Shown here piece by piece: positions 7,963 through 16,798 of a DNA stretch of 38,246 nt. The notes beneath the pieces are model-generated. The model had not been told where the DNA came from, searched no databases, and saw only the letters and a program-made list of their open reading frames with translations. Numbering within the stretch: the first letter of the stretch is position 1; each line of letters starts with the position of its first letter. The translations under genes were made by a program, and so were the position numbers. This stretch comes from UBA4421 sp002704225 (lineage in GTDB: Bacteria; Pseudomonadota; Gammaproteobacteria; Pseudomonadales; Azotimanducaceae). The stretch spans positions 1 through 38,246 of the forward strand of contig CACDWG010000020.1 in assembly GCA_902556425.1 (NCBI GenBank), in the 5' to 3' direction.

Positions 7963-9351
7963 ATGAATCAGCACGTATGGGTTATTGACGATGACAGCGC
8001 AATCCGCTGGGTGCTCGACCGAGCGCTAAGTCAGGCAGGTATCCCCATTACAGCGTTCAATACCGCAGACCAAGCACTGCATCATCTCGGCGAAGAGGCG
8101 CCATTGGCCATCATTACCGACATCCGTATGCCAGGCACATCGGGCCTCGACTTCTTGCGTCAGGTAAAAGAGACCCACCTTAATGTACCCATTATCGTGA
8201 TGACAGCGCATTCAGATTTGCAGAGTGCGGTCACCAGCTTCGAGCGCGGTGCCTTCGAGTACCTACCCAAACCCTTCGACGTGGATGAAGCCGTTGCCGT
8301 GGTACGGCGTGCCATCGCGCAAACGCAAGACGTCAAATCAGTCGAACTGCCAGAACCTGCCGGGACGACGGAGATCATCGGCCAGGCACCGGCCATGCAA
8401 GAGGTGTTTCGCGCCATAGGACGTTTGTCTTCGTCCAATGTCACAGTGCTGATTAACGGCCCCTCAGGTTCGGGCAAGGAACTGGTTGCTCGGGCACTGC
8501 ATCGCCACTCGCCTCGCCAGAATGAACCCTTTGTGGCCCTGAATGTTGCCGCGATTCCAAGTGATTTGATTGAGAGCGAACTTTTTGGCCATGAAAAGGG
8601 TGCCTTTACCGGAGCCGCCCAGCGCCGGGTCGGCCGATTTGAACAGGCCGACGGCGGCACATTATTTTTGGACGAAATTGGGGATATGCCCGCGTCTGCG
8701 CAAACACGCTTGCTACGTGTACTGGCGGAAAATGAATTTTATCGAGTTGGCGGACACCACTCAGTCAGCGTGAACGTTCGCATCGTTGCAGCCACTCACC
8801 AAAATCTGGAGAAGCTGGTTGAACAAGGCAAATTCCGCGATGACTTGTTTCACCGCCTCAATGTCATTCGCGTACATGTCCCGGGCTTGGCCGAACGGCG
8901 CGAGGACATTGCTCTGCTTGCCCAGCACTTTCTCGATGCAGCGGCTATCGAACTTGGCGACGAACCCAAGCGCCTCGATCCCGCAACCGCCGACTATTTG
9001 AGCCTAATGCCTTGGCCTGGCAACGTGCGCCAGCTGGAAAACACCTGCCGCTGGTTGCAGGTGATGGCCAGCTCAAGAACCGTTTTGATCGAGGACCTAC
9101 CTCCTGAATTGCAGCAAAGCGATGCCAACGCCGAGCAGGGTAGCTGGGAATCCGGTCTGGAACTGTGGGCAAATCAACAGCTGGAAAAGAATCCAAATAT
9201 GACGCTGTTGGACGCCGCACAGCCCAAATTTGAGCGCATCATGATCAACGCAGCGTTACGCAAGACCGGTGGGCGCAAGAAAGATGCGGCGGAGTTGCTT
9301 GGTTGGGGGCGCAATACATTGACCCGCAAAATGCAGGAACTTGAGCTTTAA
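7963..9351 (+). CDS. ntrC: Nitrogen regulation response regulator NtrC
   Basis: Sigma-54-dependent enhancer-binding activator. The 462-residue protein has a receiver domain with phospho-acceptor Asp53 (ITDIRMPGTSG) and the conserved KPF lysine at ~103, then an AAA+ domain with Walker A GPSGSGKE (166-173), the sigma-54-contacting GAFTGA loop (213-218) and Walker B TLFLDEIGD, and a C-terminal Fis-type helix-turn-helix (ALRKTGGRKKDAAELLGWGRNTL). AAAGAGGA provides the ribosome site. Likely targets visible here are the boxes at 5237-5294 and 6657-6673. Confidence 0.96.
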   Translation: MNQHVWVIDDDSAIRWVLDRALSQAGIPITAFNTADQALHHLGEEAPLAIITDIRMPGTSGLDFLRQVKETHLNVPIIVMTAHSDLQSAVTSFERGAFEYLPKPFDVDEAVAVVRRAIAQTQDVKSVELPEPAGTTEIIGQAPAMQEVFRAIGRLSSSNVTVLINGPSGSGKELVARALHRHSPRQNEPFVALNVAAIPSDLIESELFGHEKGAFTGAAQRRVGRFEQADGGTLFLDEIGDMPASAQTRLLRVLAENEFYRVGGHHSVSVNVRIVAATHQNLEKLVEQGKFRDDLFHRLNVIRVHVPGLAERREDIALLAQHFLDAAAIELGDEPKRLDPATADYLSLMPWPGNVRQLENTCRWLQVMASSRTVLIEDLPPELQQSDANAEQGSWESGLELWANQQLEKNPNMTLLDAAQPKFERIMINAALRKTGGRKKDAAELLGWGRNTLTRKMQELEL

Positions 9352-9369
9352 CGCTCGGAAGCTCTGCCC

Positions 9370-9831
9370 ATGCACGTCGTACTCTTCCAGCCCGAAATTC
9401 CGCCAAATACCGGCAACATCATTCGCATATGCGCGAACACAGGCGACAGTCTCCACCTGATTCGCCCACTCGGCTTTGACTGGGACGACAAACGCCTGCG
9501 GCGCGCAGGGCTTGATTATCACGACTTCACCAGCGTCACGCTGCACGACAGTTTGGATCAATGCCAAAGTATACTGGCCGGTCGCCGTTGGTTCGCGATG
9601 ACCACCAAGGGAAGTCGCAACTTTGCGGAAATCGCGTTCGATGCCGATGACGTACTCCTGTACGGACCGGAGACGCGAGGATTGCCCGATGAAGTACTCG
9701 ACCGGTGGCCTGCGGAACGCAAGCTGCGTATTCCCATGCAGGCCCCCACACGTAGCATAAACCTCGCCAACTCCGTCGCCATCACACTCTATGAAGCTTG
9801 GCGCCAGCGGGGCTACGACGGCGTTCTTTAG
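9370..9831 (+). CDS. trmL: tRNA (cytidine/uridine-34-2'-O)-methyltransferase TrmL
   Basis: SPOUT-class methyltransferase that modifies the wobble base of leucine tRNAs. The 153-residue product carries the three SPOUT motifs: QPEIPPNTGNIIR, GPETRGLP and RIPMQAPTRSINLANSVAI, where the C-terminal knot binds S-adenosylmethionine. It follows ntrC by 18 bases and may be read with it. Its stop overlaps that of the convergent secB by a few bases, leaving no room for a terminator between them. Confidence 0.95.
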   Translation: MHVVLFQPEIPPNTGNIIRICANTGDSLHLIRPLGFDWDDKRLRRAGLDYHDFTSVTLHDSLDQCQSILAGRRWFAMTTKGSRNFAEIAFDADDVLLYGPETRGLPDEVLDRWPAERKLRIPMQAPTRSINLANSVAITLYEAWRQRGYDGVL

Positions 9832-10340
9832 TGCGTGGTCTCCCGAGCGCCTTCCACTTGGCTCTTTTGCCGCTGCTCCTGTAGAGCCTTCACATAGAGG
9901 GCCTCAAAATTCACCTGAGCCAACTGCAGCGGCGGGAAACCACCTTTGACGACAAGACTGTCCACACTTTCACGTGCGTATGGGAACAGTGTAGTGGGAC
10001 AGGCAATGCCCACAATTTGGCTTAACTGACCCGGGTCAGCATTTTTTATGTAGAAAATACCGGCTTGCTGTACTTCTACCAAAAAGCCCAGATAGTCTTC
10101 ATCCACTTGGGCTCGTATTGTTATTGAAAGCACCACCTCATGACGATCATCAGGCAGTGTGGTCGCCCGAGTATTGATATCGACGGACAAATTCGGCTGC
10201 CATTGACGCGTAAACACCTCTGGCGACTTGGGCGACTCGAAGGATACGTCCTTTAGATACACCTTTTCGATACGCATCTGTACCTGCTGATCAGGTGCAG
10301 CCTCGTCTGCCTGAGGACCTGTTTGGTTTTCTTCTGTCAT
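9828..10340 (-). CDS. secB: Protein-export chaperone SecB
   Basis: Homotetrameric cytoplasmic chaperone that keeps preproteins unfolded and delivers them to SecA. The 170-residue product has the family core IEKVYLKDVSFESPKSP, the central strand QAGIFYIKN and the conserved GFPPLQLAQVNFEALY near the C-terminus. The ATG at 10340 (MTEENQTG) overlaps the rhodanese stop by 4 bases, so the two are translationally coupled. In related genomes a glutaredoxin gene (grxC) lies between them; it is absent here. Confidence 0.95.
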   Translation of the reverse strand: MTEENQTGPQADEAAPDQQVQMRIEKVYLKDVSFESPKSPEVFTRQWQPNLSVDINTRATTLPDDRHEVVLSITIRAQVDEDYLGFLVEVQQAGIFYIKNADPGQLSQIVGIACPTTLFPYARESVDSLVVKGGFPPLQLAQVNFEALYVKALQEQRQKSQVEGARETTH

Positions 10341-10753
10341 GATTTCACCATCGGTAAGTTTTGAGCCCGCCATTCAGCATACCCGCCAGTCAAACGAGTC
10401 ACGTTGGTAAAGCCATTTTTTTGTAACAAGGTTCCTGCCGCGCCGGAGTGCTGACCCATTTTGCAGGCGATCACCACCGGCTTTTCTTTGTGTTTGGCCA
10501 GTTCATCAACGCGGGATTCTAAGGACGCATAAGGAATGTTCACCGCATCGACGATATGACCTTCCATAAACTCTGTTCGGTCACGCACGTCAAGCACGAT
10601 GGCATCCTCTTTGTTTACCAGCCGAACCAACTCCTGGGTCCCTACGGTGGCACCAGCCCGGACCGATTCATTGCGAAAAAATAAAACCACCAACAAGACG
10701 AAGGTACCGACAAGCAATGGGTGGTTACCTAAAAACGTAAAAAACTGTTCCAT
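10337..10753 (-). CDS. Membrane-anchored rhodanese-like protein (YibN type)
   Basis: A 138-residue protein with an N-terminal membrane helix (HPLLVGTFVLLVVLFF, residues ~11-27) followed by a single rhodanese domain: AIVLDVRDRTEFMEGHI, then the active-site loop ACKMGQHS with the persulfide-forming Cys, and GGYAEW. Orthologues lie between secB and gpmI in E. coli (yibN) and Pseudomonas. The domain presumably faces the cytoplasm; the sulfur acceptor is unknown. ATG 10753 is preferred to the GTG at 10759. Confidence 0.88.
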   Translation of the reverse strand: MEQFFTFLGNHPLLVGTFVLLVVLFFRNESVRAGATVGTQELVRLVNKEDAIVLDVRDRTEFMEGHIVDAVNIPYASLESRVDELAKHKEKPVVIACKMGQHSGAAGTLLQKNGFTNVTRLTGGYAEWRAQNLPMVKS

Positions 10754-10778
10754 AAACACGGCCTAATGAGGTGGCGAG

Positions 10779-10784
10779 ATTATA
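10779..10784 (-). promoter_or_regulatory. Candidate -10 element for the rhodanese-secB transcript
   Basis: On the minus strand a perfect TATAAT lies 26 bases upstream of the rhodanese ATG. No convincing -35 was found, so this is a weak call. Confidence 0.3.
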
Positions 10785-10850
10785 CACATTCATCCTGAAT
10801 GCCTGAGCTTTTTGCTAAACTCTTCTGCATCAACCTAAGGATTTATCGAC

Positions 10851-12389
10851 ATGTCCAACGTCAGCTTGCTGGTCATACTCGACGGCTTCGGGCATCGCCT
10901 TGAAACCGAGCACAACGCTATCGCTCTCGCCAGTACCCCGACCTGGGATCGCTTCATTGCCCAGCGACCGCACACACTGATTTCAGGGTCTGGTCTCGAT
11001 GTGGGCCTGCCGGCAGGGCAAATGGGTAACTCAGAAGTCGGGCATATGAACTTGGGTTCAGGCCGTGTGGTTTACCAAGACTTCACGCGCATCAATCGCG
11101 CCATTGAGACCGGCGAGTTTGCTGCTAATCCAGCATTCACGGAGGCCTTTGACACTGTCCACAAAAACGACGGAGCGCTGCATGTCATGGGTCTATTGTC
11201 ACCCGGCGGAGTTCATAGCCACGAAGACCAAATTTTTGCCTTGATTCGTGCAGCAGCTGATGCCGGAGTCCAAGAGGTCTACCTGCACGCCTTTCTTGAC
11301 GGGCGTGATACCCCGCCGCGCAGCGCGATGGCCTCGTTGCAAGCCGCCGAGGACTTGTTTGATGAATTGGGGTGCGGTCGCGTGCTCAGCCTTTGCGGCC
11401 GTTATTTCGCCATGGATCGAGACAACAATTGGGATCGACAAGCCAGAGCCTATAATCTATTGGCCCGTGGGGAGGCACCGTTTCATGCACAAAGCGCCAC
11501 CCTTGCCCTGCAAGCCGCATACGACCGTGAAGAAAACGACGAATTCGTCCAACCCACCGCTCTGCACAACCCAGAGCAAGCACCACGGGGTATCGGTTCG
11601 AAAGACAGCGTGATCTTCATGAATTTTCGTGCTGATCGAGCGCGACAGCTCACCCGCACCATGAGCGAGGAAGGCTTTACCGGATTCGAAAGACGCTCCT
11701 TTGTTGCGCCCGCAAGCTTCACTACCCTCACCCGATACGCAGACAACATTCCCCTGCCCTGTGCTTTCGCGCCGGAAGAACTGCACAACACGTTGGGCGA
11801 ATACTTGCAGAACAAAAACAAGCGTCAGTTGCGCATCGCAGAAACCGAGAAGTATGCCCACGTCACCTTCTTTTTTTCCGGCGGCAGAGAAGAGCCCTTT
11901 GATGGCGAAAAACGCATCCTGATTCCCTCACCCAATGTTGCGACCTACGACCTGCAACCGGAAATGAGCGCGAAAAAAGTCACGGATCAATTGGTCGAAG
12001 CCATCCAAGGCGGTGACTTTGACGTGGTCGTGTGCAATTACGCCAACGGCGACATGGTGGGTCACAGCGGCAAACTCGGCCCCGCAATCAAGGCCGTCGA
12101 AACATTGGACGCCTGTCTCGCGCGCCTCGAGGCTGCCATCGAAGCCGTCTCTGGACATATGCTGGTCACCGCCGATCATGGCAACGTAGAACAAATGCAG
12201 GACCCTAGTAGCAACCAAGAGCATACGGCGCATACCAGCAATTTAGTGCCCTTGGTTTACGTAGGGGAAAATGCGCTAGATCTGAGGGCGGGCGGCAGCC
12301 TGTGTGATGTTGCGCCTACTCTGCTCGACCTGATGCAACTCGAGGTTCCGCCAGAGATGACAGGCAACACATTAATCAGTCCAACCTGA
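10851..12389 (+). CDS. gpmI: 2,3-bisphosphoglycerate-independent phosphoglycerate mutase
   Basis: Mn-dependent interconversion of 3- and 2-phosphoglycerate in glycolysis and gluconeogenesis. The 512-residue length is standard. Motifs: VILDGFG with metal-binding Asp11, GNSEVGHMNLGSGR with the phosphoserine nucleophile Ser61, HAFLDGRDTPP, NFRADRARQLTR, and the C-terminal metal site VTADHGNVEQM with AHTSNLVP. AAGGATT precedes the ATG. It is first of a compact gpmI-envC-ctpA run: envC starts one base after its stop. Confidence 0.96.
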   Translation: MSNVSLLVILDGFGHRLETEHNAIALASTPTWDRFIAQRPHTLISGSGLDVGLPAGQMGNSEVGHMNLGSGRVVYQDFTRINRAIETGEFAANPAFTEAFDTVHKNDGALHVMGLLSPGGVHSHEDQIFALIRAAADAGVQEVYLHAFLDGRDTPPRSAMASLQAAEDLFDELGCGRVLSLCGRYFAMDRDNNWDRQARAYNLLARGEAPFHAQSATLALQAAYDREENDEFVQPTALHNPEQAPRGIGSKDSVIFMNFRADRARQLTRTMSEEGFTGFERRSFVAPASFTTLTRYADNIPLPCAFAPEELHNTLGEYLQNKNKRQLRIAETEKYAHVTFFFSGGREEPFDGEKRILIPSPNVATYDLQPEMSAKKVTDQLVEAIQGGDFDVVVCNYANGDMVGHSGKLGPAIKAVETLDACLARLEAAIEAVSGHMLVTADHGNVEQMQDPSSNQEHTAHTSNLVPLVYVGENALDLRAGGSLCDVAPTLLDLMQLEVPPEMTGNTLISPT

Positions 12390-12390
12390 T

Positions 12391-13554
12391 ATGACCGAGG
12401 CATTACGGAGCCGACCGTTTCTCCGAATCTTTCGATTGGGTCTGGCTGCCATAATCGCCCTTAGCAGTGGCCCGGCCATGGCAGCGCCGTTTGTGGACGC
12501 CGAAGCAAAGCAAGCGCTGGATGTCATAGTTGATCAACTCAATGCTCTTGAGCAGTGGTTCACAGAAGCAGAAAAGCAGACCGCAGAAATAGAACAGCAA
12601 ATAAAATTCCAAGATCAAGCCATCGGCAGGCTTGGTGAAGAGCGTCGCGCGTCCGAGCTGTCGCTAAAAACGATACGCCGTTCTGTGATGGAGCTGGAGC
12701 AAGAGAGAAACAGATTGCACCGGGAGATCGGGGAACAACGGGCAGCAATCGTCGCGCACCTCCAAGCAGCCTCTCGGTTATCAAGCGACGACTTTGTAAA
12801 ACAGTTACTCAGTCAGAACTCGACTGCCGACGCCGACCGACTCATGCGCTACCACGGTTATTTTAGCGAGCAGCGCATGGCGGAAATGCAGCGCTTCAGG
12901 GAGAAGCTCACCCAACTGACAGACACTGAGCAGCGCCTAGATCTTCAGATGCAAAGGCAGACTCGGCAAACCCAAGCATTAACAGAGCAATCCCAGGCAC
13001 TGAAGAGCCAGCGGCGCGAGCGCAGCAGAGCCATACAAGCCCTCGCCGATCAGCGGAATACCAAGGCCGATCAACGAGCGGCCCTACTGGCGGACAGCGA
13101 ACGGCTGCGTAAGCTGATCAACGAACTACGGACCCAGTCTACAGCGCTGGATGGCAAAGCATTTGCCAGAGCCAAGGGTTCCCTGCCGAGGCCGCTTGAC
13201 GGAAACATTCGACATAAATTTGGCGAAACCCGAGCGGGCACGAATCTGCAGTGGCGAGGCATCGATCTCGCTGGCGCGGTTGGTACAACGGTAACGGCTG
13301 TCTTTCGGGGGCAGGTTGTGTTTAGCGATTGGCTGCGCGGCTTTGGTTTGATCACCATAGTCGAACACGGCGATGGTTACATGAGTTTGTACGGTCACGC
13401 AGACACGCTGCTGAAAAAACCTGGCGATTGGGTAGAAGGCGGTGAAGCGTTGGCGCGCGCCGGCAACAGCGGTGGTGGCTATGAGCCAGGCATCTATTTC
13501 GAATTGCGCCACAAAGGGACGATAGAAAATCCGACGTTATGGCTGGCTAAATGA
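12391..13554 (+). CDS. envC: Murein hydrolase activator EnvC
   Basis: Periplasmic activator of the division amidases (AmiA/AmiB), recruited through FtsEX. The 387-residue product has a signal peptide (~1-31), a long coiled coil (about residues 35-245, rich in E/Q/R/L) and a C-terminal LytM/M23 fold. The M23 zinc ligands are replaced: the usual HxxxD position reads WRGIDL and the HxH strand reads YFELRH, so it is a non-catalytic, EnvC-type domain. It overlaps ctpA by 4 bases. Confidence 0.93.
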   Translation: MTEALRSRPFLRIFRLGLAAIIALSSGPAMAAPFVDAEAKQALDVIVDQLNALEQWFTEAEKQTAEIEQQIKFQDQAIGRLGEERRASELSLKTIRRSVMELEQERNRLHREIGEQRAAIVAHLQAASRLSSDDFVKQLLSQNSTADADRLMRYHGYFSEQRMAEMQRFREKLTQLTDTEQRLDLQMQRQTRQTQALTEQSQALKSQRRERSRAIQALADQRNTKADQRAALLADSERLRKLINELRTQSTALDGKAFARAKGSLPRPLDGNIRHKFGETRAGTNLQWRGIDLAGAVGTTVTAVFRGQVVFSDWLRGFGLITIVEHGDGYMSLYGHADTLLKKPGDWVEGGEALARAGNSGGGYEPGIYFELRHKGTIENPTLWLAK

Positions 13555-14711
13555 GAACCCGTACACTCTTGCTTGGGGGGCTCTTGGCCTTTATCGCCGG
13601 CATCGCCGCGAATCAACAGTTTGGCATCCGCACAGCACCAATCGACAGTTTTGAGCGCGCAGTTCAACAGATCATCGAACACTATATTGTCGAACCCGAC
13701 CGAGACGGACTGGAACGGGCCGCAATCAATGGCATGGTTGGCACGCTCGACGACTACTCAGAACTTCTCAGTCCGGAAGCCTATCAACGTTTGCTGACCA
13801 ACGCCGAAGGCACCTTTGCTGGGATCGGTATCGAGATCGGCTTGCGGCAAGACTTGTTCACCGTACTTCGCATCATTCCGCAGTCCCCAGCAGCGGCATC
13901 GGTGGTTCAGGTCGGCGATCGAATCAAAGCCGTCGATGGAAACACCATGCAAGGCTTATTGCTTACCGAGGTGATCGACAAACTTAGAGGACCGGCAGGG
14001 AGCAGGGTAAACCTCGTCTTGAGCCGCGCCCAGCGAGCGAGACACACCAATGGCGAACCCGTGGTCATCGATATCGAACTGACCTTGGTGCGCCAGACGT
14101 TGGACGGCGCATATCTTGACATCCGATTGACCGAAAACAATGTCGCCTATGTTCGGGCAACCCAGTGCTATGACGCGATGGCAAGCGACATTCAGCGCGC
14201 CATAAGTACTGTGAGCGAAGCCCCGCTGAAGGGAATAATTCTGGACTTGCGGAGCAACCCCGGCGGCACGCTGACCTGCGCGGTAGGAACTGTGGATTTG
14301 TTTCTGACATCAGGAACAGTCGTCACGATCCAAGACAATCGCACGCCCGAGGATCAAGCGCCCTCCCGCGCCTTTACCGCTACCAGCGATACACCGTTCC
14401 CCGAGTTGCCATTGGCTATTTTGGTGAATGGCAGTACTGCGTCCGCAGCAGAAATCATTGCCGGCGCACTTCAAGACCATGGCCGAGCAACCATCCTTGG
14501 CAGTCAGACCTTTGCCAAGGGGACCGTGCAAACCCTGTTGCCACCACTCCCCAATGGCAGCGCCTTAAAAATCACTACAGCGCGCTATCTGACCCCCCTG
14601 GGCCGATCTTTTGACCAGGAGGGCCTCGTACCTGACAAGTTGGTTGAGAACGATGATAACAGGGCGATCGCAGCAGCGGTTAGCGCCCTGACGGCACTCC
14701 AGACTGATTAG
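13551..14711 (+). CDS. ctpA: Carboxyl-terminal processing protease (S41 family)
   Basis: Periplasmic serine protease with an N-terminal signal/anchor (LLLGGLLAFIAGIAA), a PDZ domain (~85-150, GTFAGIGIEIG and VGDRIKAVDG) and the S41 catalytic core. The Ser-Lys dyad is visible: Ser298 in NGSTASAAEI and Lys323 in SQTFAKGTVQ. LRSNPGGTL is the conserved substrate-strand motif. In Pseudomonas and relatives the gpmI-envC-ctpA order is the same, and CtpA-type proteases trim envelope hydrolases, which fits coupling to envC. Its end overlaps convergent hisA by 4 bases. Confidence 0.94.
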   Translation: MRTRTLLLGGLLAFIAGIAANQQFGIRTAPIDSFERAVQQIIEHYIVEPDRDGLERAAINGMVGTLDDYSELLSPEAYQRLLTNAEGTFAGIGIEIGLRQDLFTVLRIIPQSPAAASVVQVGDRIKAVDGNTMQGLLLTEVIDKLRGPAGSRVNLVLSRAQRARHTNGEPVVIDIELTLVRQTLDGAYLDIRLTENNVAYVRATQCYDAMASDIQRAISTVSEAPLKGIILDLRSNPGGTLTCAVGTVDLFLTSGTVVTIQDNRTPEDQAPSRAFTATSDTPFPELPLAILVNGSTASAAEIIAGALQDHGRATILGSQTFAKGTVQTLLPPLPNGSALKITTARYLTPLGRSFDQEGLVPDKLVENDDNRAIAAAVSALTALQTD

Positions 14712-15445
14712 GCGTCGAGCAACGCCTGACCTGCAGCGACGTCTAGCGTCCCTTCATAGATTGCACGCCCGGTAATTGCGCCCATCAACAATTCAGGGCT
14801 TTGTGCAAAAGCTGCCTTTAACACCTGCAAATCTGCTAGTTCCGTCACACCTCCCGAAGCAATAACCGGCAGCCCAGCGGCCTTGGCAAGGGCGAGGGTG
14901 GCTTCCACGTTGAGACCTTGCATCATGCCGTCGCGGTCTATGTCGGTATAAACAATGCCGGCTAAAGGAAGCTCGGACAGGTCGCTGACAAAATCCAGTG
15001 CTGTAACGCCTGCTTCCTTATCCCAGCCTTCGGTTGCGACCACACCACCGCGCGCATCCAAGCCCAAAATAATGTTACCCGGGTACGCCTTTGCCATCGC
15101 GTGCAAAAAGTCCGGCTCATTTATGGCTTGGGTGCCCAAGATCAAACCCTGAACGCCAGCGGCCAGGTAGGCTTCGATGATTTCTTCACTGCGAATGCCG
15201 CCACCAACTTGCACCGGCACGTCACCCATGGCCGCCACCATGTCGCGAATCAGATCGCCATTACGTGGCATGCCAGCAAAAGCCCCATCCAAATCGACGA
15301 TATGTAGACGGCGAGCACCTTGATCTTTCCAATGCGTTGCCATGGCAACGGGATCGCTGGAGAAAACGGTAGAGTCATCCATGCGACCCTGACGCAGCCG
15401 AACGCATTGACCTTCCTTCAGATCAATCGCTGGAATAAGCAGCAC
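14708..15445 (-). CDS. hisA: Phosphoribosylformimino-AICAR-P isomerase HisA
   Basis: Amadori isomerase of histidine biosynthesis, a TIM barrel of normal length (245 residues). The catalytic Asp in IPAIDLKEGQCVRL, phosphate-binding GGGIRS and ASGGV, and the second catalytic Asp in YTDIDRDGM are present. It lies 2 bases downstream of hisB. In Pseudomonas-type clusters hisH separates hisB and hisA and hisF follows; both are missing here, and ctpA (convergent) occupies the 3' side. Confidence 0.96.
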   Translation of the reverse strand: MLLIPAIDLKEGQCVRLRQGRMDDSTVFSSDPVAMATHWKDQGARRLHIVDLDGAFAGMPRNGDLIRDMVAAMGDVPVQVGGGIRSEEIIEAYLAAGVQGLILGTQAINEPDFLHAMAKAYPGNIILGLDARGGVVATEGWDKEAGVTALDFVSDLSELPLAGIVYTDIDRDGMMQGLNVEATLALAKAAGLPVIASGGVTELADLQVLKAAFAQSPELLMGAITGRAIYEGTLDVAAGQALLDA

Positions 15446-15447
15446 GC

Positions 15448-16035
15448 TTAGAGGCTGCCCTTTGTGGAAGGCACGATGCCTGACATGCGCGCGTCTTCCG
15501 CCACCGCCATGCGCAGGGCACGTCCAAAGGCTTTGAACAGCGTTTCCGCCTGGTGGTGGGCGTTATCGCCAAGGAGGTTATCCAGATGCAGAGTCATCAT
15601 GGCGTGGTTCACCAGTCCCTGAAAAAATTCCCGCAACAAATCGACATCAAAATCACCCACCCGGGCTCGGGTGTAATCCACGCGATAGTGCAAACCCGGA
15701 CGCCCAGACAAATCGACCACTGCCCGGGACAAGGCTTCGTCCAAGGGCACATAGGCGTGGCCATAGCGCGTCAGTCCGCTTTTATCACCAATCGCCTTGT
15801 TCAAGGCCTGGCCAAGGACGATGCCCACATCTTCGACCATATGATGGGCATCCACCTCTAAATCACCCGTGGCTTCTACATGAATATCGATCATGCCGTG
15901 GCGGGCAATCTGGGTAAGCATGTGATCAAAAAACGGCAGTCCAGTGTCGAAATGACTCGCGCCAATGCCGTCAAGATTAATGCTGAGTTTGATTTGGGTT
16001 TCGGTGGTATCCCGATTGATAGAAGCCTGACGCAC
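15448..16035 (-). CDS. hisB: Imidazoleglycerol-phosphate dehydratase HisB
   Basis: Dehydrates imidazole glycerol phosphate using Mn. The 195-residue product is the monofunctional form without the HisB-N phosphatase. The duplicated metal-binding motifs are visible: FDHMLTQIARHG with DAHHMVEDVGI, and HAMMTLHLDNLLGDNAHHQAETLFKAF read as two halves of the internal repeat. It starts the minus-strand hisB-hisA unit; translation of hisA is probably coupled. Confidence 0.96.
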   Translation of the reverse strand: MRQASINRDTTETQIKLSINLDGIGASHFDTGLPFFDHMLTQIARHGMIDIHVEATGDLEVDAHHMVEDVGIVLGQALNKAIGDKSGLTRYGHAYVPLDEALSRAVVDLSGRPGLHYRVDYTRARVGDFDVDLLREFFQGLVNHAMMTLHLDNLLGDNAHHQAETLFKAFGRALRMAVAEDARMSGIVPSTKGSL

Positions 16036-16186
16036 GTTGTTCTCTCTTCGTTAGAAATACTTTTTCGGAAATTCGCTTCGCCGCAACGAACCGCTCTGCG
16101 CACAGAGCATGCGAAGTTTAGCTGCCTTTGGCCAGAAATGTAGAGATTAAGCCCCTCGGTACGCCTTATTGGTCCAAAACAGATCG

Positions 16187-16600
16187 CTACAGCCGATCCA
16201 TCAAATCACCATGAGGCAAAAAGCGATTGTCGGTATTGGCCTTAATCCACCTTGTCAGCTCTGGCGTCATCTCGCCACGCTGCTTAAGGACGCGAACCAA
16301 TTTCACCACCGCAGATTTCGCTCCGGCCTGCCATGTTGAGAACTGACCTTCACCCAGCGTAAACAGACGGATCAAGGCAACCAGGCTATCTGAGGTTAAT
16401 TCCTGACCGACATCGAGCCACCCCGCATGAACGACCAATGGTGCAAGCGCAAACACCTCCTCTGACGTCAGAGACAGCTCTGTCCCAGCACTGGGCTGGG
16501 CCAAGGCACACGATACCGCACGGTCGACCAAGGCCGTATCGAGCGAGCTCTTCGACGAAGATGGGTCAAATTGTTGGGGATCGAAAGTATCAACAGCCAT
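16187..16600 (-). CDS. Conserved-context hypothetical protein
   Basis: A 137-residue soluble, mostly helical protein from the ATG at 16600 (MAVDTFDPQQFDPSSS). The frame is open to 16705 but the upstream stretch does not look like family sequence and would overlap the expected promoter of the asmA-like gene. No signal, membrane helix or known motif is seen; the body alternates helices with several conserved-looking tryptophans and leucines. Small hypothetical genes occupy the same place between hisB and the asmA-like gene in Pseudomonas, which supports its reality. Function unknown. Confidence 0.65.
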   Translation of the reverse strand: MAVDTFDPQQFDPSSSKSSLDTALVDRAVSCALAQPSAGTELSLTSEEVFALAPLVVHAGWLDVGQELTSDSLVALIRLFTLGEGQFSTWQAGAKSAVVKLVRVLKQRGEMTPELTRWIKANTDNRFLPHGDLMDRL

Positions 16601-16798
16601 GCAAACCTCGCAGTTGGGGAAGTCGTTCGCTCGTACCTTAAACGTCCGACTTAACCAGTGTAATGCATCTATCCCAGGGTCGATGCGTAAAATGTGAACG
16701 AACACTACTGGGCGTCGTTGCCGAACGGAATAAAACGCCCTAGATTACTTGGCACAGTCACTCCGGCTGGCGTTTTGCCGGCACTTCACGAGCTCGTC

